Assembly (NCBI GenBank): GCA_964579305.1
Contig: CAZOGY010000119.1
Span: forward strand, 1-11,013
DNA length: 11,013 bases
Direction: 5' to 3'
From: JBCBWG01 sp964579305
GTDB taxonomy: Bacteria > Pseudomonadota > Alphaproteobacteria > Rhizobiales > Hyphomicrobiaceae
Shown here: positions 1-7,677 of the stretch, one piece after another
How positions within the stretch are numbered: position 1 is the stretch's first letter
Layout: every line of letters begins with the position of its first letter
Position numbers and translations under genes: made by a program
The notes under the pieces: model-generated
What the model was told of the DNA's origin: nothing
The model's database searches: none
Seen by the model: the letters and a program-made list of their open reading frames with translations, nothing else

Positions 1-1409
1 TAGACCGAGTAATACATGTCGAACTCGACCGGGTGCGGTGTTTGTTCGAACCGCTCGACCTCTTCCATCTTCAACTCGATGTAAGCGTCGATCATGTCGT
101 CGGTGAAAACGCCGCCCATTTTCAAGAACGCACGGTCTTTGTCGAGATGCTCGAGCGCTTCACGCAGGCTTGTGGAAACGGTCGCGATTTCGGCGAGTTC
201 GGCTGGCGGCAGATCGTAGAGGTTTTTGTCCATCGCCGGGCCGGGGTCGATCCGGTTCTGGATGCCGTCGAGGCCAGCCATTAGCATGGCAGAGAACGCC
301 AAGTATGGGTTGGCGGTCGGGTCCGGAAAGCGGACTTCGATGCGCTTGGCTTTGGGGCTGTTGGTGAACGGAATGCGGCAAGAGGCGGAGCGGTTGCGCG
401 AGGAATAGGCGAGCAGAACCGGGGCTTCGTAGCCGGGCACCAGACGCTTATAGGAGTTGGTGGAGGCGTTGGTGAAAGCGTTGATTGCCTTGGCGTGCTT
501 GAGAATGCCGCCGATGTAGTGCAGGCAGGTCTCAGACAGGTCGGCGTACTGGTTGCCGGCAAACGTCGGCTCACCGCCACGCCAGATCGACTGGTGGCAG
601 TGCATGCCCGATCCGTTGTCACCGTAGACAGGCTTGGGCATGAACGTTGCGGTCTTGCCGTAGGCGTGGGCCACGTTGTGGATCGCGTATTTGTAGATCT
701 GCAGGTGGTCGGCCATGGTGGTCAGCGTCTGGAACTTGATGCCAAGTTCGTGCTGCGCGGAGCCGACTTCATGGTGGTGCTTTTCGACCGTGACGCCCAT
801 TTCAGCCATGACGGCGAGCATTTCTGAGCGGATATCTTGGCCTGAATCGATTGGCGGGACCGGGAAATATCCGCCCTTCATGCGTGGACGGTGGCCCATG
901 TTGCCCATTTCCATCTCGGTGCCCGAGTTGGACGGGATTTCGGCGCTGTCGACGCGGAAGCCGGTCTCGTACGGATCGGCGGTGAAGCGCACGTCGTCGA
1001 ACAGAAAGAACTCGGCTTCCGGGCCGAAAAAGATCGTGTCGCCTGCGCCGGACGACTTCACGTAGGCTTCAGCGCGTTTTGCGATCGAGCGCGGGTCACG
1101 CTCATATGGCTCGCCGGTCGACGGTTCGATGACATCGCAGAAAATGGCCATCGTCGTCAGCGCGAAGAATGGGTCTACGTGCGCCGTTTCTGGATCCATG
1201 ATGAGCATCATGTCTGACGCTTCGATGCCTTTCCAGCCGGCGATCGAGGAACCGTCGAACGCGTAGCCGTCAGCAAACACACCTTCATCAATGGTGCTGG
1301 CGTCGGCGGTGACGTGCTGCATCTTCCCGCGCGTATCAGTGAAACGCAGGTCAACGAATTTCACGTCCTTTTCTTTGATCATGTTCAGGACGTCTGCAGG
1401 TGTGGTCAT
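1..1409 (-). CDS. glnA: Glutamine synthetase, type I (GlnA)
   Basis: ATP-dependent ligation of ammonium to glutamate to give glutamine; a cytosolic dodecamer at the entry of nitrogen assimilation. Read from ATG at 1409-1407, the frame is open for 469 codons, the usual length for this family. It ends in HPVEFDMYYSV, the typical C-terminus; the next codon begins TA and is cut by the window edge, so only the last stop base is missing. Visible signatures are KGGYFPVPP (about 178-186), the ATP/glutamate-site block NGSGMHCHQS (265-274), RLVPGYEAPV and the adenylylation loop KNLYDLPP with Tyr398 (Tyr397 without the initiator Met). The loop implies control by GlnE-type adenylylation. A strong Shine-Dalgarno (GGGGAG on the minus strand, plus positions 1415-1420) lies 5 nt before the ATG. 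It lies 122 bp downstream of glnB, so co-transcription is likely. Assignment is essentially certain. Confidence 0.98.
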   Translation of the reverse strand, partial: MTTPADVLNMIKEKDVKFVDLRFTDTRGKMQHVTADASTIDEGVFADGYAFDGSSIAGWKGIEASDMMLIMDPETAHVDPFFALTTMAIFCDVIEPSTGEPYERDPRSIAKRAEAYVKSSGAGDTIFFGPEAEFFLFDDVRFTADPYETGFRVDSAEIPSNSGTEMEMGNMGHRPRMKGGYFPVPPIDSGQDIRSEMLAVMAEMGVTVEKHHHEVGSAQHELGIKFQTLTTMADHLQIYKYAIHNVAHAYGKTATFMPKPVYGDNGSGMHCHQSIWRGGEPTFAGNQYADLSETCLHYIGGILKHAKAINAFTNASTNSYKRLVPGYEAPVLLAYSSRNRSASCRIPFTNSPKAKRIEVRFPDPTANPYLAFSAMLMAGLDGIQNRIDPGPAMDKNLYDLPPAELAEIATVSTSLREALEHLDKDRAFLKMGGVFTDDMIDAYIELKMEEVERFEQTPHPVEFDMYYSV

Positions 1410-1457
1410 CGTTTCTCCCCTTTGGATGAACCGCTGAAAACGTTGGGATGGGGTGGT

Positions 1458-1473
1458 GCCCGCGGTCGCGGGC
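1458..1473. other. GC-rich inverted repeat in the glnB-glnA spacer
   Basis: GCCCGCGGTCGCGGGC in the 122-bp spacer can fold into a hairpin of 6 GC pairs with a 4-nt loop. On the minus strand it is not followed by a T run, so it is unlikely to be an efficient intrinsic terminator. It could be an RNA processing or partial-attenuation element between glnB and glnA, or chance in GC-rich DNA. Confidence 0.25.
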
Positions 1474-1531
1474 GCTGGAAATAGGTGCGGCATCCGCACC
1501 CGGCGTTATGAAGCGTGTCGCAGGTGGGTGA

Positions 1532-1870
1532 TCAGATCGCCTCGTTGCCGGTCTCGCCGGTCCGAATGCGAACAGCTTGCTCAATGTCGCTGACAAAGAT
1601 CTTGCCGTCGCCAATGCGCCCCGTGCGTGCTGCGGTCTGAATGGCTTCGACCGCTTTGTCGAGCATATCTTCCGCCAGGATCAGCTCGAGCTTCACCTTG
1701 GGAAGGAAATCAACGACATACTCCGCCCCGCGATAAAGTTCGGTGTGCCCTTTCTGACGGCCAAAGCCTTTGGCTTCGATCACCGTGATGCCTTGCAGGC
1801 CAATATCCTGGAGCGCTTCCTTCACTTCATCGAGTTTGAACGGTTTGATGATCGCCTCGATTTTTTTCAT
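1532..1870 (-). CDS. glnB: Nitrogen regulatory protein PII (GlnB)
   Basis: Trimeric cytosolic signal protein that senses 2-oxoglutarate, ATP/ADP and, through uridylylation by GlnD, glutamine. It then controls the glutamine synthetase adenylylation enzyme and NtrB/NtrC. The 112-residue length is canonical. It starts MKKIEAIIKPFKLDEVKEAL. The T-loop carries GFGRQKGHTELYRGAEY (35-51) with the uridylylation Tyr51. The B-loop TGRIGDGKIF and the C-terminal VRIRTGE block are intact. Lysine at position 3 and direct linkage to glnA favour GlnB over GlnK; no amtB is seen. The ATG at 1870-1868 has no good nearby Shine-Dalgarno (only GACCC directly before it), so initiation may be modest. A sigma-54-like promoter lies about 50-65 bp upstream. 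Stop is TGA at 1534-1532. Confidence 0.97.
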   Translation of the reverse strand: MKKIEAIIKPFKLDEVKEALQDIGLQGITVIEAKGFGRQKGHTELYRGAEYVVDFLPKVKLELILAEDMLDKAVEAIQTAARTGRIGDGKIFVSDIEQAVRIRTGETGNEAI

Positions 1871-1918
1871 GGGTCAGTCACAGCCCTTTTCGCGTCACCG
1901 TCGCACCGGACCGCACTA

Positions 1919-1934
1919 AGCATGCCGCGTGCCA
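1919..1934 (-). promoter_or_regulatory. Putative sigma-54 (-24/-12) promoter of glnB-glnA
   Basis: Read on the minus strand the site is TGGCACGCGGCATGCT. Against the RpoN consensus TGGCACG-N4-TTGCW it matches 11 of 12 defined positions, including the invariant GG and GC at the correct 10-nt separation. Transcription would start near 1908, leaving a leader of about 38 nt before the glnB ATG. The location directly upstream of a PII gene, and the known RpoN/NtrC control of glnBA in rhizobia, support it strongly. A GCACC sequence at 1968-1972 resembles one NtrC half-site, but I see no full palindrome. Confidence 0.75.
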
Positions 1935-2127
1935 ATTGGTTACTGGGAAATTTGTATTGCGAATTCAGCACCTTGCTCGGGGTCGCCCAAGAAGGCGGCA
2001 GTTTGCTGTCTGAAGGCTGCTTGTTACGAAGTCAATGTGACCAATAATTGTGCAGGTTGACGGGGCTTGCGTGCCCGCCACGTGGGCGGCAGCGTGGCTG
2101 TGCGCGCTGAAGCCAACGGAGTGCCAA

Positions 2128-2511
2128 ATGTCGGTTCAAAGCCTCGATCATCTCGTTCTGACGGTCGCCGATCTTGATGCAACCGTTGCTTTCTACACCG
2201 ATTATCTTGGCATGACGGCCGACGTCTTTGGACCTGACCAACGCACCGCGCTGAAATTTGGTGCGCAGAAAATCAATTTGCACGTTGCGGGGCGTGAATT
2301 CGAGCCAAAGGCGGAAAAGCCGGTGCCGGGATCGGGCGATCTTTGTTTTCTTGTCAGCGATCTTGATGGGATGGCTGCCCGTCTGAGGGCCGGTGGCATC
2401 GCGATTATCGAAGGGCCGGTCCCGCGCACGGGCGCAACCGGGCCGATCCGCTCGATTTATGTGCGCGATCCCGATGGCAACCTCATTGAACTGTCGGAGC
2501 CGGCGGCGTGA
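2128..2511 (+). CDS. VOC / glyoxalase-fold protein, GLOD5 / STM3117-like
   Basis: A 127-residue single-domain member of the vicinal oxygen chelate superfamily, cytosolic. It opens SVQSLDHLVLTVADLDATVAFY, typical of the superfamily's first beta-alpha unit, with His8 a probable metal ligand. KFGAQKINLHVAG (43-55) and EFEPKAEKPVPGSGDLCF (57-74) follow, then GPIRSIYVRDPDGNLIELSE (105-124), with Glu121 another likely ligand. This resembles the GLOD5/STM3117 subgroup, often annotated lactoylglutathione lyase-like or 'VOC family virulence protein'; the true substrate is unknown. Start ATG 2128 is preferred because GGAG at 2118-2121 sits 6 nt upstream and the family starts here; the in-frame ATG at 2050 would add a non-homologous N-terminus. 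The stop overlaps the GTG of the next gene by 4 nt (GTGA), implying translational coupling. Metal-dependent isomerase/lyase activity is inferred. Confidence 0.9.
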   Translation: MSVQSLDHLVLTVADLDATVAFYTDYLGMTADVFGPDQRTALKFGAQKINLHVAGREFEPKAEKPVPGSGDLCFLVSDLDGMAARLRAGGIAIIEGPVPRTGATGPIRSIYVRDPDGNLIELSEPAA

Positions 2512-4166
2512 GCGGTGTGTTGGCGTTTCCCGATGTGGGCCATCGCATTCAGTTGTTGACCACTGAGCAGATGGCGCGGGTCGATCGGGTGGCCATGTCC
2601 TGCGGGATCGGCGGGCTTGACTTGATGGAGCGTGCGGGTCGCGCCGTCGCGCGGGAAGCGACACGGATGGTCGCGTGGGGCGCCTCGATCGTCGTGTTGT
2701 GTGGGCCGGGCAACAATGGCGGTGATGGCTATGTGGCGGCACGCGTTCTCAAAAATCGCGGTTACGATGTTCGCGTTTTCGCGCTGAAGCCGCCCGAAGC
2801 GCTGCGGGGTGATGCCGCGGCGATGGCGCAGCGTTGGCTGGCGATCGGCGAGATTTCGCAAGACGATTCGGCGGATGCGGCGGCGCGGTCGGCTGATTTG
2901 ATCATTGACGCAGTCTTCGGCGCGGGACTGGACCGCCCCTTTTCAGATGCCACCCACCGCTTCTTTGAGCCGTTCCTCCAATCCCGACCGCAGGCGTGCC
3001 AGGTCCTTGCGGTCGATGTTCCAAGCGGTCTCGATGGCACGCGCGGCGCGGTGATCGCGAACCCGTGTGTCCAAGCTGACCGCACAGTCACCTTCCACCG
3101 CTTCAAGACAGGTCACGTCTTGTTTCCCGGACGTGCGTTGTGCGGCGCGCTGGTGCTTGCCGACATTGGTATCCCCGACGAGATCGTTTCAGATGCTGAG
3201 GACGGGGACACCGGACACACGACGGATGCGGCCGAAACAGTCCGTGTCGAGACCGGCCTGCTTGATGCGTCGTCGGCAGACTGCGTGTTTCGTCCGCTCA
3301 GCGATGCTGGGCGCCGGTCCCAAGCCCATAAATATGATCACGGCCATACCCTTGTCTTCAGCGGACCAGCCCATCAGACTGGCGCGGCCCGGCTTTCGGC
3401 GCGTGCGGCATTGCGGGTCGGCAGCGGGTTGGTGACGATTGCAGCGCGCGATGGCGCATTGCTGGAACACGCAGCTCACGCCACGGCGATCATGCTTCGG
3501 GCCTGCAACGGGTTGGCCGACGTTGCGGGGTTGCTGGCAGACACGCGCAAAAACGCGGCTGTCATTGGTCCTGGCTATGGCGTTGGCGATGCGACCTGCG
3601 ATGCGGTCCTCCGGGTCTTGAGCGCTCAGCATGTGGCGGTTGTTCTTGACGCTGACGCGTTGACATCATTTGCGAAAACCGGGCGGAGCGACGCGCTGTT
3701 TGCGGCCATCCACGATCATGGAGCGCGCGTGCCGGATCGCGCCGCTGACAGCACGGAACGCAAAGGCGTGGTGCTGACGCCGCACGAAGGTGAATTCGCG
3801 CGGTTATTCCCGGATCTCGATGGCGGCAAGCTTGAACGGGCTCGTGAGGCCGCGCGCCGCTCAGGCGCCATAGTGGTCCTGAAGGGCCCCGATACCGTGG
3901 TCGCCGACCCGAGCGGGCGCGCGCGGATCAGCGTCAATGGTCCGCTCTGGCTTGCAACTGCGGGAACGGGCGATGTGCTTGCTGGGCTGATCGCCGGTTT
4001 GGCCGCCCAGGGTCTAGATTTATTTCAAGCGGCGTGTGCGGCGGTCTGGCTTCACGGCGCCTGTGCCCAGCGGTTCGGGCCAGGACTGATTGCTGAGGAT
4101 CTGCCGGAAACGCTTCCGCGCGTATTGGCGGAAGGGGTCGCTCGCCAGCCCAAGGCCCCGCGATAA
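2508..4166 (+). CDS. nnrD: Bifunctional NAD(P)H-hydrate epimerase / ADP-dependent NAD(P)H-hydrate dehydratase
   Basis: Repairs hydrated, inactive NADHX and NADPHX: the N-terminal YjeF_N half interconverts R and S epimers and the C-terminal ribokinase-like half dehydrates the S form using ADP. In 552 residues the epimerase half shows GPGNNGGDG (66-74), DAVFGAGLDRP (134-144) and VDVPSGLDG (169-177). The dehydratase half shows HKYDHGH (274-280), GSGLVTIA (305-312), VIGPGYG (352-358), LDADAL (380-385), LTPHEGEFARLF (423-434) and the nucleotide/catalytic GTGDVLAG (486-493). The start is GTG 2508, overlapping the VOC stop as GTGA, with GGAG 8 nt upstream inside the previous gene. The protein is somewhat longer than many YjeF proteins; extra length lies in the inter-domain linker (about 225-275) and near 405-420. 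It has no visible defect. The full symbol choice (nnr, nnrD, yjeF) is convention; the function is secure. Confidence 0.95.
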   Translation: MSGVLAFPDVGHRIQLLTTEQMARVDRVAMSCGIGGLDLMERAGRAVAREATRMVAWGASIVVLCGPGNNGGDGYVAARVLKNRGYDVRVFALKPPEALRGDAAAMAQRWLAIGEISQDDSADAAARSADLIIDAVFGAGLDRPFSDATHRFFEPFLQSRPQACQVLAVDVPSGLDGTRGAVIANPCVQADRTVTFHRFKTGHVLFPGRALCGALVLADIGIPDEIVSDAEDGDTGHTTDAAETVRVETGLLDASSADCVFRPLSDAGRRSQAHKYDHGHTLVFSGPAHQTGAARLSARAALRVGSGLVTIAARDGALLEHAAHATAIMLRACNGLADVAGLLADTRKNAAVIGPGYGVGDATCDAVLRVLSAQHVAVVLDADALTSFAKTGRSDALFAAIHDHGARVPDRAADSTERKGVVLTPHEGEFARLFPDLDGGKLERAREAARRSGAIVVLKGPDTVVADPSGRARISVNGPLWLATAGTGDVLAGLIAGLAAQGLDLFQAACAAVWLHGACAQRFGPGLIAEDLPETLPRVLAEGVARQPKAPR

Positions 4167-4313
4167 GCTGCCAGTATTTTTACCAAATTGATGCAATGCT
4201 GACAGAACGCAAATGAATTGGGCTCCTGAACCGTGCCTGCGCTTGATTTGGAAGCGCATCATCCGGTTTATGGGGTCAGTTTCCAATGACCGCAGTTCAA
4301 GAGTTCTCCAGCC

Positions 4314-5627
4314 ATGGCCAAAGCGAAACCAGCCAAAAGCAAAACCAAAAAGGACGACACGGTCAGCCGGTCGAAGCCCACGCGCGGCAAAGCCGGTGAG
4401 ACACTCAAGGTCGCCGCTGATGCAAAGACTTCGGCCAAAGCCGGAAAGGGGGCGAAAACCGCAAAAAGCCCGCAATCGGTGAAGACCGCAAAAGCACGGA
4501 AAGCTGTGAAAGCACCCAAGGCAACAGCGGCAACGCGCGGTAAGGCTGCGGCCGCGGCGCCCGCCAACGCACTGACGATTGCGGTGATCCCCGGCGACGG
4601 GATCGGCAACGAAGTTGTGCCTGAGGGCTTGCGTGTCCTTGAGGCGGTTGCCTCGCGGTTCGATCTCGGTTTCCGGTTTGAGGATTACGACTGGAGCTGT
4701 GAGCGCTTTCAAAAGACCGGCAAAATGATGCCGGATGACGGCCTTGACCAGATCCGTGGCAGCGATGCGATCTATCTCGGCGCGGTTGGCTACCCCGGCG
4801 TGCCGGACCACGTCTCGTTGTGGGGGCTCTTGATCCCAATCCGCCGCCAGTTCCAGCAATATGTGAACTTGCGCCCGGTCCGGTTGTTCAAGGGTTTGAA
4901 ATCACCGCTGGCAGGCCGCAAGCCGGGCGACATCGATTACTACATCGTCCGCGAGAACAATGAAGGCGAATACTCCTCGGTTGGCGGGCGCATGTTTGAG
5001 GGCACCGATCACGAAATGGCGGTGCAGGAAAGCATTTTTACGCGCAAAGGTTGTGACCGCATCATGCGTTATGCGTTTGATTTGGCCAGAACGCGCAAAC
5101 GCAAACACGTCACATCGGCAACCAAGTCGAACGGTATTTCGATCTCAATGCCCTATTGGGATGAACGCTTTGCTGCGGTTTCGGCTGAATATGCCGATGT
5201 GAGCATCGATCAGTTCCATATCGATATCCTCACCGCGCATTTGGTGCGCAATCCGCATTGGTTTGATGTGATCGTGGGATCAAACCTGTTCGGCGATATC
5301 CTGTCCGATCTTGGGCCGGCCACGACAGGCACGATCGCGATTGCGCCAGGGGGTAACATCAATCCCGAGCGCACATATCCCTCCATGTTTGAGCCAGTGC
5401 ACGGCTCCGCCCCCGACATCGCGGGCAAAGGGATCGCCAATCCCATCGGCCAGATCTGGTCCGCCGCCATGATGCTGGATCACCTAGGGTATGAGGATGC
5501 CGGCGCCGCCATTGTCTCCGCCATCGAGACAGTGATTGCCGAAAAGATCGCAATGACGCCCGATATGGGTGGCAAGGCGACAACCCGGGAACTGGGAACC
5601 GCGATTGCGGACATCGTTGCAGGTTGA
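4314..5627 (+). CDS. Tartrate / D-malate dehydrogenase-like decarboxylating dehydrogenase with Lys/Ala-rich N-terminal extension
   Basis: NAD-dependent beta-decarboxylating dehydrogenase of the isocitrate/isopropylmalate family. Residues 87-437 form the catalytic domain: IAVIPGDGIGNEVVPEG (89-105), VPDHVSLWGLLIPIRR (163-178), VNLRPVRLF (184-192, substrate arginines), YIVRENNEGEYSS (210-222), TSATKSN with catalytic Lys271, metal aspartates in GSNLFGDILSDLGPA (322-336) and HGSAPDIAGKGIANP (363-377). The VSLWG block points to the TtuC/DmlA subgroup (tartrate, D-malate), not LeuB. Substrate remains inferred. Residues 1-85 are unlike the family: about 20 Lys and 24 Ala, low complexity, histone H1/AlgP-like. 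The frame is continuous and no Shine-Dalgarno is strong at ATG 4314, so an internal start such as GTG 4506 is possible, though poorly supported. The 147-bp gap after nnrD suggests its own promoter, which I could not identify. Confidence 0.9.
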   Translation: MAKAKPAKSKTKKDDTVSRSKPTRGKAGETLKVAADAKTSAKAGKGAKTAKSPQSVKTAKARKAVKAPKATAATRGKAAAAAPANALTIAVIPGDGIGNEVVPEGLRVLEAVASRFDLGFRFEDYDWSCERFQKTGKMMPDDGLDQIRGSDAIYLGAVGYPGVPDHVSLWGLLIPIRRQFQQYVNLRPVRLFKGLKSPLAGRKPGDIDYYIVRENNEGEYSSVGGRMFEGTDHEMAVQESIFTRKGCDRIMRYAFDLARTRKRKHVTSATKSNGISISMPYWDERFAAVSAEYADVSIDQFHIDILTAHLVRNPHWFDVIVGSNLFGDILSDLGPATTGTIAIAPGGNINPERTYPSMFEPVHGSAPDIAGKGIANPIGQIWSAAMMLDHLGYEDAGAAIVSAIETVIAEKIAMTPDMGGKATTRELGTAIADIVAG

Positions 5628-5705
5628 TGGTGTGGGCCGCCGTGTGCACGTCGTCGGCTGTTGGTGGCCGGCCTACTGGCAGCGGCGCGGTGTCTCAGGG
5701 TTCAC

Positions 5706-5734
5706 TTGCCAGCCTTAACGACGCGCGATAGATG
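5706..5734 (+). promoter_or_regulatory. Possible housekeeping promoter upstream of the TPR gene
   Basis: TTGCCA (5706-5711) matches five of six bases of a -35 box. It is followed after 17 nt by TAGATG (5729-5734), a poor -10 (three of six). The start would fall near 5741, about 35-55 nt before the candidate start codons. Weak -10 boxes are common in alphaproteobacteria, but this is only a candidate. Confidence 0.3.
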
Positions 5735-5775
5735 CGGTAGCGCCGCGCGGACCGGTTCGTGACGCGCTGGCCGCG

Positions 5776-7677
5776 ATGGCGGAGGCCGCGACATCCATGT
5801 TGGCAGGCATATTCAAAACGGCGCTGCGGTTTGGGTCGGTGGGCTTCGGTGCAGCCGCGGGCCTCGCGGCGTGGCGGCCGCGGCGCGGATTGTTCAACGT
5901 CGCGCTGGTCATGCTCACGGCATTGCTCTGGCAGCTGCATGTCGGCGCCCTGTCTCATGCGGTCGCGCAGGACGATGGCGGTGATGTCGTCAAGCGTGCC
6001 GCCCAAGCCCGCGCAACGGGCGATGATACTCGTGCGATCCAGCTCCTCACGGAGGCGTTGTCCAAAGCGCGTCTCGCGAACGACCGCCGTGCGTCGCTGT
6101 TGAACGATAGAGCGTTCTCATACGCGCGGATCGGCGAGACTCAGAAAGCCTTTGATGATTTCAATGCCTCGGCGCGGCTGTTTCCGGAAAACGCGGCGCT
6201 TTACAACAACCGCGGTGCGGTCCTGAGCGCGCTTGGTCTGCACGCCGAAGCGCTCAAAGATCTCGACCGGGCGATTACACTGGCGCCTGGATATGGCGCA
6301 GCCTATGCCAATCGCGGGCTGGCTGAGATTGCAGCGGGGCGTATTGCCGGCGGTTTAATGGACATGCGCAAGGCAGTTGCGCTGTTTGAAAACAAGGCTG
6401 CGCCGTTGATCCGCAGGGCCCGGTTTCACCTGGATCAGAAGCGCCCGAATGCGGCCCTGCGCGATTTGGATCGGGCGCTCGGCTTCGACGCGCGCAACGC
6501 ATTGGGATACCGGCTCAGGGCTCAGGCGCGGATCGCGTTGGGCGATGATGATGCCGCGCTGGAAGACCTGAGCCGCACGATCGCATTCGCCCCCAATGAC
6601 GTCGACGCCCACCTGATGCGCGGTGGCGCCTACATGCGGCGCGGCGACTTTCAGGCCGCCATAACTGATTTCACAAAAGTTCTGACGCTTGCGCCGGACA
6701 CCGCTGATGGGTGGCGACAGCGCGGCCATGCGCACATCCTCGTGAACAACGTGGATGAGGCGGAAAGCGATCTGAACAGGGCGTTGTCGTTAGGCCCGCG
6801 TTCCGGTCAGGCCGAGACTTTTGCCTACCGGGCGCTGCTTTTCAAAAAGAAGGCTGAACCGGAGCAGGGCCAGCGCGAGATACAAGCGGCCGAACAGATC
6901 GATGCGGCCAACCCCGTCGTCCTGTGGGCGCGCGGTGAAATCGAAGAGGCGGTTGGCAATACCGATGCGGCGGTTGACAGCTATCGCGCCGCGCTGGAGC
7001 GGGATCCGCAATTGACGCCGGCCCAGCTTGGGCTTGCGCGGCTGGGCAAGGCGGCGCCGCAAAGCGAAGAGGTGGTTTCGGGCGCAGGAAAAGACGGCTG
7101 GGAAGTCGTCGCTGCGGGTAACCGATTTTATGCCCGTTCAGCCCGCTTCGAGGGCATCAACGTACCGCTGGAGCCGTTCGGGCAAGTGGCCCCTGCCATC
7201 GCCGGTTGGGAGGAACAACGCTCGGGCCGCAACAGCGTCGGCGTGCTGACCGTGATTGTTGGCTCGGCTGACACGCGCGCGGCGCGGGATGTGCCGATCG
7301 CCTCTGCGGCGTTGATTGATCTGCGCCGCTCTCGCTTGCTTGCCACGGTCCCGGGCCAGATTGGCTCTGACAAATCGAAGGTCACGATCGAAGACAACGT
7401 TTTGAAAGTTGACGCGGTCGATGGACTGGTCGACCGCATGCCTCTGACGGGGGCAAGCGGCGTGGCATCGGTGACGCCTGATCGCAGGGATGTCCGGTCG
7501 CGGTCGCCAAGGCGTCAGGTGCGTCAGCGCCGTCGACGACGAAGCGCCGACAACGGTGTGCCGTACTGGGCACCGTGGGCCAATCAATCTGGGTCGCGGA
7601 ACCGGTCGCGCGGGCGTCGATCGCGTCGGTCGCGGCGCAAGCCAAAGACACTGTTTGATCTGTTCCTTGGAAACTGA
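5776..7677 (+). CDS. Exported or membrane-anchored TPR-repeat protein with unknown C-terminal domain and Arg/Ser-rich tail
   Basis: A 633-residue protein; function not recognised. The N-terminus is basic and is followed by one hydrophobic segment (about 39-63, LFNVALVMLTALLWQLHVGAL) ending near AVAQ-DD, so it may be a long signal peptide or anchor; the rest would face the periplasm. Residues about 70-425 contain roughly ten TPR-type helix pairs with recurring NRG...G...A..DL.RAI.L.P patterns (for example 145-171, 179-203, 247-273, 281-307). About 436-565 is a beta-rich-looking domain I cannot assign. Residues 571-624 are Arg/Ser-rich (QVRQRRRRRS, RSRGRRSRRSRRKPK), ending in KTLFDLFLGN. TPR arrays mediate protein binding, so a scaffold role is inferred. 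The start is uncertain: ATG 5776 lacks a ribosome site, while ATG 5797 (residue 8) has GGAGG 11 nt upstream. It stands apart from neighbours by 148 and 270 bp. Confidence 0.85.
   Translation: MAEAATSMLAGIFKTALRFGSVGFGAAAGLAAWRPRRGLFNVALVMLTALLWQLHVGALSHAVAQDDGGDVVKRAAQARATGDDTRAIQLLTEALSKARLANDRRASLLNDRAFSYARIGETQKAFDDFNASARLFPENAALYNNRGAVLSALGLHAEALKDLDRAITLAPGYGAAYANRGLAEIAAGRIAGGLMDMRKAVALFENKAAPLIRRARFHLDQKRPNAALRDLDRALGFDARNALGYRLRAQARIALGDDDAALEDLSRTIAFAPNDVDAHLMRGGAYMRRGDFQAAITDFTKVLTLAPDTADGWRQRGHAHILVNNVDEAESDLNRALSLGPRSGQAETFAYRALLFKKKAEPEQGQREIQAAEQIDAANPVVLWARGEIEEAVGNTDAAVDSYRAALERDPQLTPAQLGLARLGKAAPQSEEVVSGAGKDGWEVVAAGNRFYARSARFEGINVPLEPFGQVAPAIAGWEEQRSGRNSVGVLTVIVGSADTRAARDVPIASAALIDLRRSRLLATVPGQIGSDKSKVTIEDNVLKVDAVDGLVDRMPLTGASGVASVTPDRRDVRSRSPRRQVRQRRRRRSADNGVPYWAPWANQSGSRNRSRGRRSRRSRRKPKTLFDLFLGN
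5781..5785 (+). promoter_or_regulatory. Ribosome binding site favouring ATG 5797 for the TPR gene
   Basis: GGAGG lies inside the longest reading frame, 11 nt before ATG 5797. The spacing is slightly long, but no comparable motif precedes ATG 5776. It shifts the N-terminus by only seven residues and leaves the hydrophobic segment intact. Confidence 0.35.

Noticed and set aside
1577..2047. 156-residue plus-strand frame over glnB
   Set aside because: It is antisense to the certain PII gene and its composition mirrors the glnB codons; no family resemblance.
2075..2089. CCGCC-ACGTG-GGCGG inverted repeat upstream of the VOC gene
   Set aside because: A 5-bp GC stem is expected by chance in this composition, and no regulator family could be attached to it.
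2032..2742. 236-residue minus-strand frame over the VOC gene and nnrD start
   Set aside because: Antisense to two genes with clear family motifs, and no motif of its own.
4237..4276. TTGATT ... TTTATG as a promoter for the dehydrogenase
   Set aside because: Four of six and three of six matches at 18-nt spacing are close to chance expectation.
4020..4859. 279-residue minus-strand frame across the nnrD end and the dehydrogenase start
   Set aside because: Antisense to two well-supported genes, Cys/Arg-rich shadow composition, and no recognisable motif.
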